A stretch of 33,692 bases of DNA, from positions 1 to 33,692 of the forward strand of contig JAABTO010000017.1 in assembly GCA_011389835.1 (NCBI GenBank). The letters are read 5' to 3'. Positions 9,014 to 17,802 of the stretch are shown here, piece by piece. The notes beneath the pieces are model-generated. The model was not told the origin of the DNA, ran no database searches, and saw only the letters and a program-made list of their open reading frames with translations. Numbering within the stretch: position 1 is the stretch's first letter; each line of letters starts with the position of its first letter. A program made the position numbers and the translations under genes. The DNA is from Desulfotignum sp. (GTDB lineage Bacteria > Desulfobacterota > Desulfobacteria > Desulfobacterales > Desulfobacteraceae).

Positions 9014-10351
9014 ATGACCAAAAAATATGATGCCATCATTATCGGTGCCGGTGTGATCGGTTCCCCCATTGCTTATGAACTGTGCAAAATGGGCTACAAA
9101 ACCCTGAACGTGGACAAGCTGCCCGATGCCGGTGAAGGTTCTACCGCCGGTTCCTGCGCCATTGTGCGGGCCCATTATTCCACCGAAGACGGGGTGGCCC
9201 TGGCCTATGAAGGGTTCAAGTACTGGCTGGACTGGGAAAACTACCTGGACAACGTCACAGATGAAAAAGGGCTGGCCAAATACATGAACACCGGGTCTAT
9301 CCTGATCAAATCCGACGGCCATGACTGGCGGAAAGTGAAAAAACATTATGATGCCGTAGGTGTCAAATACGAAGAATGGGACCTGGATACCATCAAAAAA
9401 CATGTCCCTCCCATTGACCTGCACAAACACTGGCCGGTTCGGCGGCCCGAAGACCCCTCATTCTTTGACGAACCCACTGAAATGCTGGAAGGTGCCATTT
9501 TCTGCCCGGAAGGCGGGTACGTAAACGACCCGGCTTTGTCCGCTCATAATATCATGCGGGCCGCCGAAGCCAAAGGCGGGGAGTTCATGTTCAATGCGGA
9601 AGTCGTGGATATCAGAAGCGAAAACGGCCGGGTCAAGGGCATCACCCTCAAAGACGGCACCCAGATCGATGCGGACATCGTGGTGAACGTGGGGGGGCCC
9701 CATTCCTTCAAGATCAACCAGATGGCTGAAGGGGTGTGGGAAGGCTGCAACATCAAGACCAAATCCCTGCGCCACGAAGTGATGTACTGCCCCTCTCCCG
9801 AAGACTACGATTACCTCAATGATGGATACCACATGTCTGACGGGGATATCGGCTGCTATGTCAGACCCGAGGTGGGCAACATGTTCCTCATCGGGTCCGA
9901 AGACCCGGAATGCGACCCCCAGGAATGGGTGGACCCGGATCAATTCTATGCCGGCAAAGGCGGTCCCGGCCGGGATAACGTGCTGACCGATGCCCAGTGG
10001 AAAGCCCAGTGCTATCGCCTTGGCAAACGGATCCCCTCCCTCAAGGTACCCAACCAGCCCAAAGGGGTGGTGGACCTGTATGACTGCTCGGACGACTGGA
10101 TCCCGGTCTATGACAAATCCGACCTGCCCGGTTTTTACATGGCCATCGGCACCTCCGGCAATCAGTACAAGAACGCCCCGGTGGTGGGCCGCATGATGGC
10201 CGAACTGATCGATGCCTGTGAAAAAGGCCTGGACCATGACAAGGAACCGTTTCACTATGAGTTCAAATACACCACCCGCACCCTGAACGTGGGATTTTTC
10301 TCCAGGAAACGGGAAATCAACTATGATTCCAGTTTCTCTGTAAACGGATAA
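9014..10351 (+). CDS. DAO-family FAD-dependent oxidoreductase (sarcosine/dimethylglycine dehydrogenase-like)
   Basis: 445 aa; YDAIIIGAGVIGSPIAYELCKMGYKTLNVDK...STAGSCAIVRAHYS..., C-terminal GFYMAIGTSGNQYKNAPVVGRMMAELI; RBS aaggag. Confidence 0.85.
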   Translation: MTKKYDAIIIGAGVIGSPIAYELCKMGYKTLNVDKLPDAGEGSTAGSCAIVRAHYSTEDGVALAYEGFKYWLDWENYLDNVTDEKGLAKYMNTGSILIKSDGHDWRKVKKHYDAVGVKYEEWDLDTIKKHVPPIDLHKHWPVRRPEDPSFFDEPTEMLEGAIFCPEGGYVNDPALSAHNIMRAAEAKGGEFMFNAEVVDIRSENGRVKGITLKDGTQIDADIVVNVGGPHSFKINQMAEGVWEGCNIKTKSLRHEVMYCPSPEDYDYLNDGYHMSDGDIGCYVRPEVGNMFLIGSEDPECDPQEWVDPDQFYAGKGGPGRDNVLTDAQWKAQCYRLGKRIPSLKVPNQPKGVVDLYDCSDDWIPVYDKSDLPGFYMAIGTSGNQYKNAPVVGRMMAELIDACEKGLDHDKEPFHYEFKYTTRTLNVGFFSRKREINYDSSFSVNG

Positions 10352-10404
10352 CGACAATGTAACAGCTGTTCGGCTGTCAAGCTGCATGGCATGCTTTTAT
10401 CCAG

Positions 10405-10440
10405 GGGCAGGGCCGGGGAATACCCTGGCACTGCCCTTTT
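10405..10440 (+). terminator. Terminator-like hairpin upstream of etfB
   Basis: GGGCAGGGCCGGGG-AATA-CCCTGGCACTGCCC followed by TTTT; 14-bp stem with one G-A mismatch and one G-U pair. Confidence 0.55.
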
Positions 10441-10458
10441 CATTGAGGTGCAAGACTG

Positions 10459-11229
10459 ATGCAAATTTATGTATGCGTGAAACACGTACCGGATTCCGCA
10501 GCCAACATTCATATGATAGACAATCGTAACATCGATGACAGCGTGCCGTTTCTGATGAACCCGTATGATGAACATGCCGTGACGGAAGCCGCGGCACTGA
10601 AAAAGCAGATCCCGGACAGCGAAATCATTGCCGTGTGCCTGGGAAAAAAAGACGCGGAAAGCACCCTGCGTTCCGCGCTGGCCATGGGGGCAGACAGAGG
10701 CGTGCTGGTGGAAACCGATGACATGTGCGACAGCATGACCACGGCCCGGGTCCTGCATGCCGCCATCATCCGGGACGGCGGGGCGGACATCATTCTCACG
10801 GGAAAGGAATCCATTGACAGTGAAGGCATGCAGACCCAGTTCCGCATCGGCGCCCTGTTTGATTTTCCCGTTGTCACCAATGCCGCTTCCCTTGAAATAA
10901 CAAATGGTAAAGCCAGGGTAGGCTGTGAGCTGGCCGGGGGCCGAACCCGGACATATGAACTGACCCTTCCCTGTGTGATAGGGGCAGGCCGTGGGTTGAA
11001 TACACCCATTTATCCGACGTTTCCGGATGTGGTCAAATCCCGTAAAAAACCGATTGAAACCGTTGCGCGTTCACAACTGAATGTGTCTGACGCGCCGGGA
11101 TCCGCCAAAATCATTTCTATGACACCGCTGGTGCAGAAGCGGAATCCCCGGAAAATTATTGGAACGCCGGCGGAACAGGCAGCTGAAATCATCCGGATTT
11201 TAAGACAGGAAGCAAAGGTGTTATCATGA
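10459..11229 (+). CDS. etfB: Electron transfer flavoprotein beta subunit
   Basis: 256 aa; MQIYVCVKHVPDSAANIHMID...FLMNPYDEHAVTEAAALKK...LTGKESIDSEGMQTQFRIGALFDFPVVTNA typical of EtfB. Confidence 0.93.
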   Translation: MQIYVCVKHVPDSAANIHMIDNRNIDDSVPFLMNPYDEHAVTEAAALKKQIPDSEIIAVCLGKKDAESTLRSALAMGADRGVLVETDDMCDSMTTARVLHAAIIRDGGADIILTGKESIDSEGMQTQFRIGALFDFPVVTNAASLEITNGKARVGCELAGGRTRTYELTLPCVIGAGRGLNTPIYPTFPDVVKSRKKPIETVARSQLNVSDAPGSAKIISMTPLVQKRNPRKIIGTPAEQAAEIIRILRQEAKVLS

Positions 11230-12173
11230 AACAGGCAGGCATTGTCATTGAAATGGAAAACGGCCGGGTCAAGGAAACCAGTCTCGGCATGATCACCCTG
11301 GCGGGCAGAACCGCTGATTCTCTGACCGCGATGGTGATGAGCGGCATCACTGATGACATTACGGATCATCTGTCTGAGTATGGGGTTCACACCATCGTGG
11401 ATCTATCCCTGCCCGATGCCCCGGAAATCCGGCGGAATCCGGCAGTTCAGGCAACTGCGGTGGTTCATGCGGCCCGGGAATTGAAACTGGACCGGATTCT
11501 GGGATTGTCTTCTCCGGAAGGGAAGGACCTGCTGCCCCGGGTGGCAGCCCTTCTGGATGCTCCGCTGATCATGGACTGCGTGGATGCGGACCTGAAAACG
11601 GGCACGGCCACCACCTCCCAGTATTCCGGTAAGATGATGGCAAAGATTCAGCTGACCGGTGAGATTCTGATGTTCGGGGTCCGGCCCAATGCGGTTCTGC
11701 CCGAATCCAAGCCTGTGCCGGCCAAAACCATTGCCATGACCATGGATGCGGTGGTACCGGAAAACATTATATTGCTGTCCCGGGATGAGGCAGACACAGA
11801 GGGCCGGCAGAGCCTGGCGGAAGCGGATATCATCATTGCCGGGGGCCGGGGGTTGAAAAACAAGGACAATTTTTCATTGATTTTTGACTGTGCAGAAAAA
11901 TTGAACGCCGCGCCAGCTGCATCCAGGGTGGCCGTGGACGAAGGGTGGGTTCCCTATGCATTTCAGGTGGGGCAGACCGGTGAAAAAGTCAGTCCCCAGG
12001 TGTATATCGCCTGCGGCATTTCCGGTTCCATCCAGCATTTTGCCGGGATGAAAACCGCCAAAATGATCATTGCCGTGAACAAGGATGAAAATACCGCAAT
12101 GATGGCCAATTGTGATTATCAGGTCCAGGGGGATCTGTTTGCCATTCTGCCGGAAATAATGAGGCAGTTGTAA
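11226..12173 (+). CDS. etfA: Electron transfer flavoprotein alpha subunit
   Basis: 315 aa; C-terminal FAD-domain signature YIACGISGSIQHFAGMKTAKMIIAVNKDENTAMMANCDYQVQGDLFAILPEI. ATGA overlap with etfB. Confidence 0.93.
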   Translation: MKQAGIVIEMENGRVKETSLGMITLAGRTADSLTAMVMSGITDDITDHLSEYGVHTIVDLSLPDAPEIRRNPAVQATAVVHAARELKLDRILGLSSPEGKDLLPRVAALLDAPLIMDCVDADLKTGTATTSQYSGKMMAKIQLTGEILMFGVRPNAVLPESKPVPAKTIAMTMDAVVPENIILLSRDEADTEGRQSLAEADIIIAGGRGLKNKDNFSLIFDCAEKLNAAPAASRVAVDEGWVPYAFQVGQTGEKVSPQVYIACGISGSIQHFAGMKTAKMIIAVNKDENTAMMANCDYQVQGDLFAILPEIMRQL

Positions 12174-12174
12174 G

Positions 12175-13641
12175 ATGAACCGGTTTACCCATCAGAATGC
12201 CCGGCAGTTCCTGTTCGGCCTGGACAATGCCAATTTCCTTGCCATTTTTGATGAATATTGCGACGGGGTGCTCATTACCAATGCGCAAGGTATTATTGTC
12301 TACTACAACAAAGCCATGTCCCGCATCGATGAACTCGAACCTGAAGATGTCATTTTGAATCAGGTGACGGATGTGTATGATCTGGACAATGAGACCAGCC
12401 TGATCATGCAGTGCCTGATCACCCGGCAGCCCATCATCGATCAGCCCAACTATTACCGGACCCGCATGGGCAAATTCGCCAACACCATCCATAATGTCCA
12501 CCCCATTTTCAATAAAAACCAGCTGGTGGGGAGCATCTGTTTTGTCAGAGACTTTCATGTGCTTACCGAAACCCTGTCCATCATGCGTCTGCCCGAAACC
12601 CAGCACCGGATGCAGTCGTATGAGATCACATTCGATTCTATCATCGGTCAGGAACCGGCTTTCAAGGATGCGCTGAACGCGGCCCGCATGGCAGCCAACA
12701 CCCCGTCACCGGTCATGCTGTACGGCGAAACCGGTACGGGCAAGGAGCTGTTTGCCAGGGCCATTCACAACCACAGCCCCCGGCATGAAAAAAAATATAC
12801 CCCGGTCAATTGTGCGGCCATTCCTGAAAACCTGCTGGAAGGAATTTTGTTCGGCACCTCCAAAGGGGCGTTTACCGGGGCCATCAACAAGGCCGGGCTG
12901 TTTGAACGCACCAGCCAGGGGACCATTTTTCTGGATGAGATCAATTCCATGCCTGTGGGGCTCCAGAGCAAGATTCTGCGCATTGTCCAGGAAGGAAAGG
13001 TAAGGCGGGTGGGCGCCCTCAAGGAGATCAAGTTCGATTTGAAGATCATCTCTTCAGTGAATCAGGACCCCCATGCGTCCATTGCCAACGGGAGCCTCAG
13101 GTCGGATCTGTTCTACAGGCTGGGGGTGGTGTTCATCCATATCGTCCCGCTTCGGGAACGGATGACCGACCTGCCCCTGCTGGTGGATCATTTCATCGAC
13201 AAGCACAACAAAACACTGGGCCGGCAGGTGCGGGGGGTGGAAGACGGGGTTATGGAACTGTTCCACCAGTATCACTGGCCCGGCAATGTCCGGGAGCTGG
13301 AACATGTCATTGAAGGAGCCATGAATATCATGGGGCCGGATAACCGGATCCGGATCAAATATCTTCAGCCCCATTTCACCCATGGATACGGCAATCATCG
13401 ATCTGCCGGGCAGCGGTCATCCCGTTGGATGTCTCATCCCTCCAAAAGCCCGGACCCCATGGAATCCGGTTCGTCAGACCTGCTGTTCAATAAAAACGAG
13501 CACGAGAAAAAAATGGTGTGGCAGGCATTGATGCAGTTCCGGGGCAATGTGACCAAATCTGCCAGAAAACTGGGTATTTCCAGGCAGCTGCTGTACTATA
13601 AAATGAAAAAATACCACCTGTCCCGGGACCAGTTCAGATAA
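12175..13641 (+). CDS. PAS - AAA+ sigma54-interacting - Fis-type HTH transcriptional activator
   Basis: 488 aa; GETGTGKELFARAIH (Walker A), GAFTGA, GTIFLDEINSMP (Walker B region), C-terminal HTH NVTKSARKLGISRQLLYYKMKKY. Starts 1 nt after the etfA stop. Confidence 0.94.
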   Translation: MNRFTHQNARQFLFGLDNANFLAIFDEYCDGVLITNAQGIIVYYNKAMSRIDELEPEDVILNQVTDVYDLDNETSLIMQCLITRQPIIDQPNYYRTRMGKFANTIHNVHPIFNKNQLVGSICFVRDFHVLTETLSIMRLPETQHRMQSYEITFDSIIGQEPAFKDALNAARMAANTPSPVMLYGETGTGKELFARAIHNHSPRHEKKYTPVNCAAIPENLLEGILFGTSKGAFTGAINKAGLFERTSQGTIFLDEINSMPVGLQSKILRIVQEGKVRRVGALKEIKFDLKIISSVNQDPHASIANGSLRSDLFYRLGVVFIHIVPLRERMTDLPLLVDHFIDKHNKTLGRQVRGVEDGVMELFHQYHWPGNVRELEHVIEGAMNIMGPDNRIRIKYLQPHFTHGYGNHRSAGQRSSRWMSHPSKSPDPMESGSSDLLFNKNEHEKKMVWQALMQFRGNVTKSARKLGISRQLLYYKMKKYHLSRDQFR

Positions 13642-13650
13642 AAGCCGGGC

Positions 13651-13665
13651 ATCCGGTTTCCGGAT
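13651..13665. terminator. Small hairpin between convergent genes
   Basis: ATCCGG-TTT-CCGGAT between the convergent activator gene and nadE. Confidence 0.35.
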
Positions 13666-13675
13666 ATCCCTGATT

Positions 13676-14467
13676 TTAATTTCTCAGATCGTCCGGAATC
13701 TCACAGACCGGTATGGGGTCCATTTTGTGACGGTTAGCTGCATGCAGTTCCTCAAGAAGGGCCACCACCTGTTTCTGGCGGTCAGTGAGCCGGTGCGCTT
13801 TTTTTTCTTTTTCATCCAAACTCGTATAGGCCATGGCCCATTCCAGCTCATCATATCCGGCCCCGATCTGGCTTTCGTCGGTGCGGTTGTCGTCCCACAG
13901 CCCATCGGTGGGCGGGGCCGTGATGATCTCCGGTGCGATGTTCAACTCCCGTCCCAGGGCATACACTTCCGATTTCATCAGGTCGGCGATGGGTGAGATA
14001 TCCACCCCGCCGTCTCCGTATTTGGTGTAGAATCCTACCCCGAAATCCTCCACCTTGTTGCCGGTGCCGGCCACCAGGAGACGGTGGTGTCCGGCAAACG
14101 CATACAGCGCCAGCATACGGAGCCGGGAACGGGTGTTGGCCAGGGTCAGCCCGTCCTGGATATCTGATGGAAAATGGGTCTGGATACTGGAAAATACGGG
14201 CGTCAGGTCCAGGTCCACCGGCGTGACGCTGGAATAGTTGTTTTTCAGCCAGGCATTGTGGGCCGATCCCCGGGACAGCTGATCCGGGGCCTGGCAGATG
14301 GGCATGTTCAGGACCATGACCGGACGTCCGGTTTCCGCGCACAAGGTGGAAGTGACCGCCGAGTCGATGCCGCCGGAAACCCCGACACAGAATCCGGAAA
14401 GGCCTGAATTTTTCAGATAGGTGTCCAGCCAGTTCACAATGTGGGCAATCACTTTCCGGGTCTGCAT
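13676..14467 (-). CDS. nadE: NH3-dependent NAD+ synthase
   Basis: 263 aa; GVSGGIDSAVTSTLCAE (PP-loop), GTGNKVEDFGVGFYTKYGDGGVDISPIADLMKSEVYALG. Confidence 0.93.
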   Translation of the reverse strand: MQTRKVIAHIVNWLDTYLKNSGLSGFCVGVSGGIDSAVTSTLCAETGRPVMVLNMPICQAPDQLSRGSAHNAWLKNNYSSVTPVDLDLTPVFSSIQTHFPSDIQDGLTLANTRSRLRMLALYAFAGHHRLLVAGTGNKVEDFGVGFYTKYGDGGVDISPIADLMKSEVYALGRELNIAPEIITAPPTDGLWDDNRTDESQIGAGYDELEWAMAYTSLDEKEKKAHRLTDRQKQVVALLEELHAANRHKMDPIPVCEIPDDLRN

Positions 14468-14529
14468 GGCGGTTCTCCAGCAAGGAAATTATCATTTGTC
14501 TTGTTTATACCGGGATCCGGAGTTTTTTG

Positions 14530-15084
14530 TCAATGGCCACGGACCTGGCGGACATATTCGTACAGCACAATGGAGGCGGCCACACTGACATTGAGGCTGT
14601 CGGACCGGCCGTACTGGGGAATGGTCAACCGCCGGAGCCGGTCGAACAGGTCCGGCTCGAACTGCAGTCCCCGTTCTTCGTGGCCCAGGATAAACGCACT
14701 TTTTTCCGGCAGTTTGATATCCATGACCGGCACCCCCTGATTGGGTTCCAGAACAAACAGGGTGTATCCCCGGTTGATCAGATGGGCGTAACAAGTGTTG
14801 AACCGGCTGTAGAAAAAGGCCGGCACCCATTTGAACGCCCCCATGGCCGGGGCCGGGTCAAAAAAATCAATGCCCACCAGGTGGATCTCTCTGCATCCAA
14901 ACGCTTCCGCGCTCCTGAAAATTTTGCCGATATTGAAAGTGGGCTTGAGATGATCCAGCACCAGGACACAGGCGTGACATCCGGGTTCTGCCAGCCTGTT
15001 TCTGTTTCGGTGCCGGCGGAACCGTCGCTGGGCCGCGGCCCGTTCCGCTTTCATCATCAGTCTTATTTTATGCGGTCCGGTCAT
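14530..15084 (-). CDS. TrmH/SpoU family RNA methyltransferase
   Basis: 184 aa; NIGKIFRSAEAFGCREIHLVGI, FILGHEERGL and LNVSVAASIVLYEYVRQ SPOUT motifs. Confidence 0.9.
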   Translation of the reverse strand: MTGPHKIRLMMKAERAAAQRRFRRHRNRNRLAEPGCHACVLVLDHLKPTFNIGKIFRSAEAFGCREIHLVGIDFFDPAPAMGAFKWVPAFFYSRFNTCYAHLINRGYTLFVLEPNQGVPVMDIKLPEKSAFILGHEERGLQFEPDLFDRLRRLTIPQYGRSDSLNVSVAASIVLYEYVRQVRGH

Positions 15085-15197
15085 GAATTATTTCCTGATG
15101 GGTTCTTTTCTTGATCCCGGGCAATGGAACCGGTACAATGCTAGACTGTATGGACATGGAACCAACTCGATATCGGGTTAAGTACCAAGGAGGAGCG

Positions 15198-15497
15198 ATG
15201 AACGTTATTATTGATCTGTGTGTGGTGCCCCTGGGTGTGGGATTGTCGGTATCCAGATATGTGGCCGCCTGTCATGAGATCATCAAGCAGGCCGGTCTGT
15301 CCTGCGAGCTTCATGCCTACGGCACCAACATCGAAGGGGAGTGGGATGATGTGTTTGCCGTGGTGAAGCAGTGTCATGAAAGAATTCATGCCATGGGTGC
15401 CCCGCGGATCACCACAACTATCAAGGCAGGCACTCGGACGGACCGGGATCAGACCATGGCGGACAAGGTCAAGAGCGTGAAAGAAAAACTGGCATAG
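15198..15497 (+). CDS. MTH1187/YkoF-type thiamine-binding family protein (UPF0045)
   Basis: MNVIIDLCVVPLGVGLSVSRYVAACHEIIKQAGLSCELHAYGTNIEGEWDDVFAVVKQCHERIHAMGAPRITTTIKAGTRTD. Start revised from 15111 to 15198 because of aaggaggagcgATG. Confidence 0.87.
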   Translation: MNVIIDLCVVPLGVGLSVSRYVAACHEIIKQAGLSCELHAYGTNIEGEWDDVFAVVKQCHERIHAMGAPRITTTIKAGTRTDRDQTMADKVKSVKEKLA

Positions 15498-15498
15498 G

Positions 15499-16395
15499 TC
15501 AGACCGGTTCATTGGCTTTGAGCACCGCAAGCATGTCATCGATCTTTTCCTGAGCCCCGTCGACGTCCAGGGTGCAGCCGCCGGCACCTTCATGGCCCCC
15601 GCCGCCGTACCGGGTCAGCAGATGGCCGGCATTGACCCTGCAGCCGCGATGAAAGATGTTGTGACCGATGCTCACCAGGACATGGGTTTTTTGGGCATCC
15701 CTGTAACGGATCTTCATACTGGCCAGGGTGTCGGGAAACAGGCAGTAGGGAAGGAACCGGTTGCCTGACGGCACCGGGTCCAGGTCCCTGAAATCGGTGA
15801 CACTGACAGGACCGTCAACCCGGGTATATGTTTTCAGATATCCTTCATAGTCCCGGTTTTGCCGGATGACTTCCTCGCACCGGGATTTAACGTCAGGGTC
15901 CGCCATCACGGCATCCATGGACCGGGTCTGGAGCAGATCCACCAGGCGGTCCCAGTAGGGAGCCTCTTTGCCGTCCCAATTCTGGATGGTCATGGAGACC
16001 AGGATATGGGGATATTTTTCCGGGTGCAGGACCTGGTCCATTGTGAGATCTGCGGAATCAATGATATCGGTGTGAAATACCAGATCATCGAACCGGTCAT
16101 CCAGTTGTCCGGATGCCTTGTAGTGCCGGTGGATCACGCCGGCAGCGGACGGGGCAACGGCAAAGGCCCCCTCAAAGTCATGATCGGGCCGGTTGGACAC
16201 ATGATGGTCAAACCACAGGGAACACCGGGGATCATAGGGCAGGTTGGCAAGGATGTCTCCGGTTTGTATCTGTGCGGTTTTCTGCTGTACCTCGCCGGGC
16301 TCCACCCAATGAATCGGGGTGTCGATGTCCAGGGCCTCGCGCAGCAGAACGGCACACACAATGCCGTCAAAATCGGGGCGTGTGACGATTCTCAT
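15499..16395 (-). CDS. DHH/DHHA1-family phosphoesterase
   Basis: 298 aa; RPDFDGIVCAVLL, WFDHHVSNRP, and GGGGHEGAGGCTL near the C-terminus. Confidence 0.9.
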   Translation of the reverse strand: MRIVTRPDFDGIVCAVLLREALDIDTPIHWVEPGEVQQKTAQIQTGDILANLPYDPRCSLWFDHHVSNRPDHDFEGAFAVAPSAAGVIHRHYKASGQLDDRFDDLVFHTDIIDSADLTMDQVLHPEKYPHILVSMTIQNWDGKEAPYWDRLVDLLQTRSMDAVMADPDVKSRCEEVIRQNRDYEGYLKTYTRVDGPVSVTDFRDLDPVPSGNRFLPYCLFPDTLASMKIRYRDAQKTHVLVSIGHNIFHRGCRVNAGHLLTRYGGGGHEGAGGCTLDVDGAQEKIDDMLAVLKANEPV

Positions 16396-16492
16396 AACTT
16401 AATTCCGATCCGTGTGAAGGGTTGCGTGGGTATGATTCATATTAGGCGCATGTATAGAATAAACCGGCCATCTTTTCAAGGCAGATACACAA

Positions 16493-17125
16493 ATGACCGA
16501 TGAAAAACCGTTTTTTTCCATTGCCGGCGCACCGGAAAACAGCCCTGTCACGGCCCGGCTGAAGATCCGGCGGTCCGAATTCACCTGCCGCCTGGCAAGG
16601 ACCGATTCCATCGAGGCGGCCAAGGCGTTTATCTCAAAAATCAGCAAAGAGAACAAAACCGCCACCCACAACTGCTGGGCCTATATCGTGGGGGATGACG
16701 GCCGGATCTGCCACAGTTCAGATGCGGGCGAACCCTCCGGCACCGCTGGAAAACCCATGCTCAATGTGCTGACCTCCCACCACATGACCCGGGTGACCGT
16801 GGTGGTGACCCGGCAGTACGGCGGGGTGAAACTGGGGGTCCGGGGGTTGATCCGGGCTTATTCCGAAGCCGTGGAAGCGGCCCTGGCTGCTGCGAAAAAA
16901 GTCCGGCTGATCCAGGCGGACCCGGTGCGAATCCAGCTGCCCTATGAATGCAATGACCCGGTGTTGAATCAGGTCCGCCGGTTCAATGCCGAGATTCAGC
17001 ATACCGATTACAAGGAATGCATCATCCACGACATCCTGGTGGAAAAACACCAGGCCACCGATTTCATCCAGATGCTGTCCCAGTTCGAGCCTCAGGGGCT
17101 GAAAGTGTTGTCAAAATCTGATTGA
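16493..17125 (+). CDS. YigZ/IMPACT family protein
   Basis: 210 aa; KIRRSEFTCRLARTDSIEAAKAFI, THNCWAYIVG, SDAGEPSGTAGKPML, VVVTRQYGGVKLGVRGLIRAYSEA. Confidence 0.92.
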   Translation: MTDEKPFFSIAGAPENSPVTARLKIRRSEFTCRLARTDSIEAAKAFISKISKENKTATHNCWAYIVGDDGRICHSSDAGEPSGTAGKPMLNVLTSHHMTRVTVVVTRQYGGVKLGVRGLIRAYSEAVEAALAAAKKVRLIQADPVRIQLPYECNDPVLNQVRRFNAEIQHTDYKECIIHDILVEKHQATDFIQMLSQFEPQGLKVLSKSD

Positions 17126-17140
17126 CAGGGGTGGCTTTTT

Positions 17141-17169
17141 AGTATAGTTTAAATAAACTTAACTATACT
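17141..17169. promoter_or_regulatory. Nested palindromic operator candidate upstream of the XRE-cupin regulator
   Basis: Outer arms AGTATAGTT (17141-17149) / AACTATACT (17161-17169); inner palindrome AGTTTA-AA-TAAACT (17146-17159). TTGACA at 17122-17127, TATAGT at 17143-17148. Confidence 0.65.
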
Positions 17170-17203
17170 GAATATTGACCGATTTCATCTGACACACGGC
17201 ATT

Positions 17204-17788
17204 ATGAAAACAAAACTGGGCGCATTGTTACGGGCCATTCGAAACACCCAAAATTTTACCATCAAGGATGTGGCAGCCAAGGCCGCCATCAGTTCCAGCC
17301 TGCTGTCCCAGATCGAACGGAACCGGATTTCCCCCTCTTTGGACACGCTGCTCCAGGTGCTGGAAGTATACGGCGTATCCCCGGACAGGTTTTTCAAAGA
17401 CTATGAAACCCAGTCCCAGGTGGAGATCATCCGGAAAGATCAGCGGAAAACCTACAAACGCAAAGGGTTTTCCTATGAAAAACTGTGCGGCGAAAGCCAG
17501 ACCAGAGGCAACCACTCCTTTAACGCGTTTTTTCTGGAACTGGCCCCGGGCCAGGAGCGGGGAGATGCCGAGGACGGTCACCTGGGACGGGAACTGGGCA
17601 TCGTGGTGGCCGGGACAGCCCAGCTGATCTACGGAGATGAGCAGCATCTGATCGAGGCCGGTGATTCGGTATCGTTCTTTTCCCAGATTCCGCATCTGAT
17701 CCGAAACACCTCCGATACACTGTTCCAGGCCTACTGGGTGGTGACCCCGGCGGATGGCGAGGATTATTTTGGTGAAAAAACCGCCTGA
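17204..17788 (+). CDS. XRE-HTH + cupin domain transcriptional regulator
   Basis: 194 aa; LRAIRNTQNFTIKDVAAKAAISSSLLSQIERNRISPSLDTLLQVLEVYGVSPDRFF plus cupin C-terminus (IVVAGTAQLIYGDEQHLIEAGDSVSFFSQIPHLIRNTSD). Confidence 0.92.
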   Translation: MKTKLGALLRAIRNTQNFTIKDVAAKAAISSSLLSQIERNRISPSLDTLLQVLEVYGVSPDRFFKDYETQSQVEIIRKDQRKTYKRKGFSYEKLCGESQTRGNHSFNAFFLELAPGQERGDAEDGHLGRELGIVVAGTAQLIYGDEQHLIEAGDSVSFFSQIPHLIRNTSDTLFQAYWVVTPADGEDYFGEKTA

Positions 17789-17802
17789 TTCAGGAGACAG
17801 CC

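Noticed and set aside
9458-10387. 309-aa minus-strand ORF opposite the second flavoprotein
   Set aside because: Same shadow-ORF pattern; the plus-strand gene has clear family motifs.
10426-10441. TGGCACTGCCCTTTTC as a sigma54 promoter before etfB
   Set aside because: The -24 half matches, but GG-N10 is followed by TT rather than GC; the bases are better explained as the 3' arm of the hairpin.
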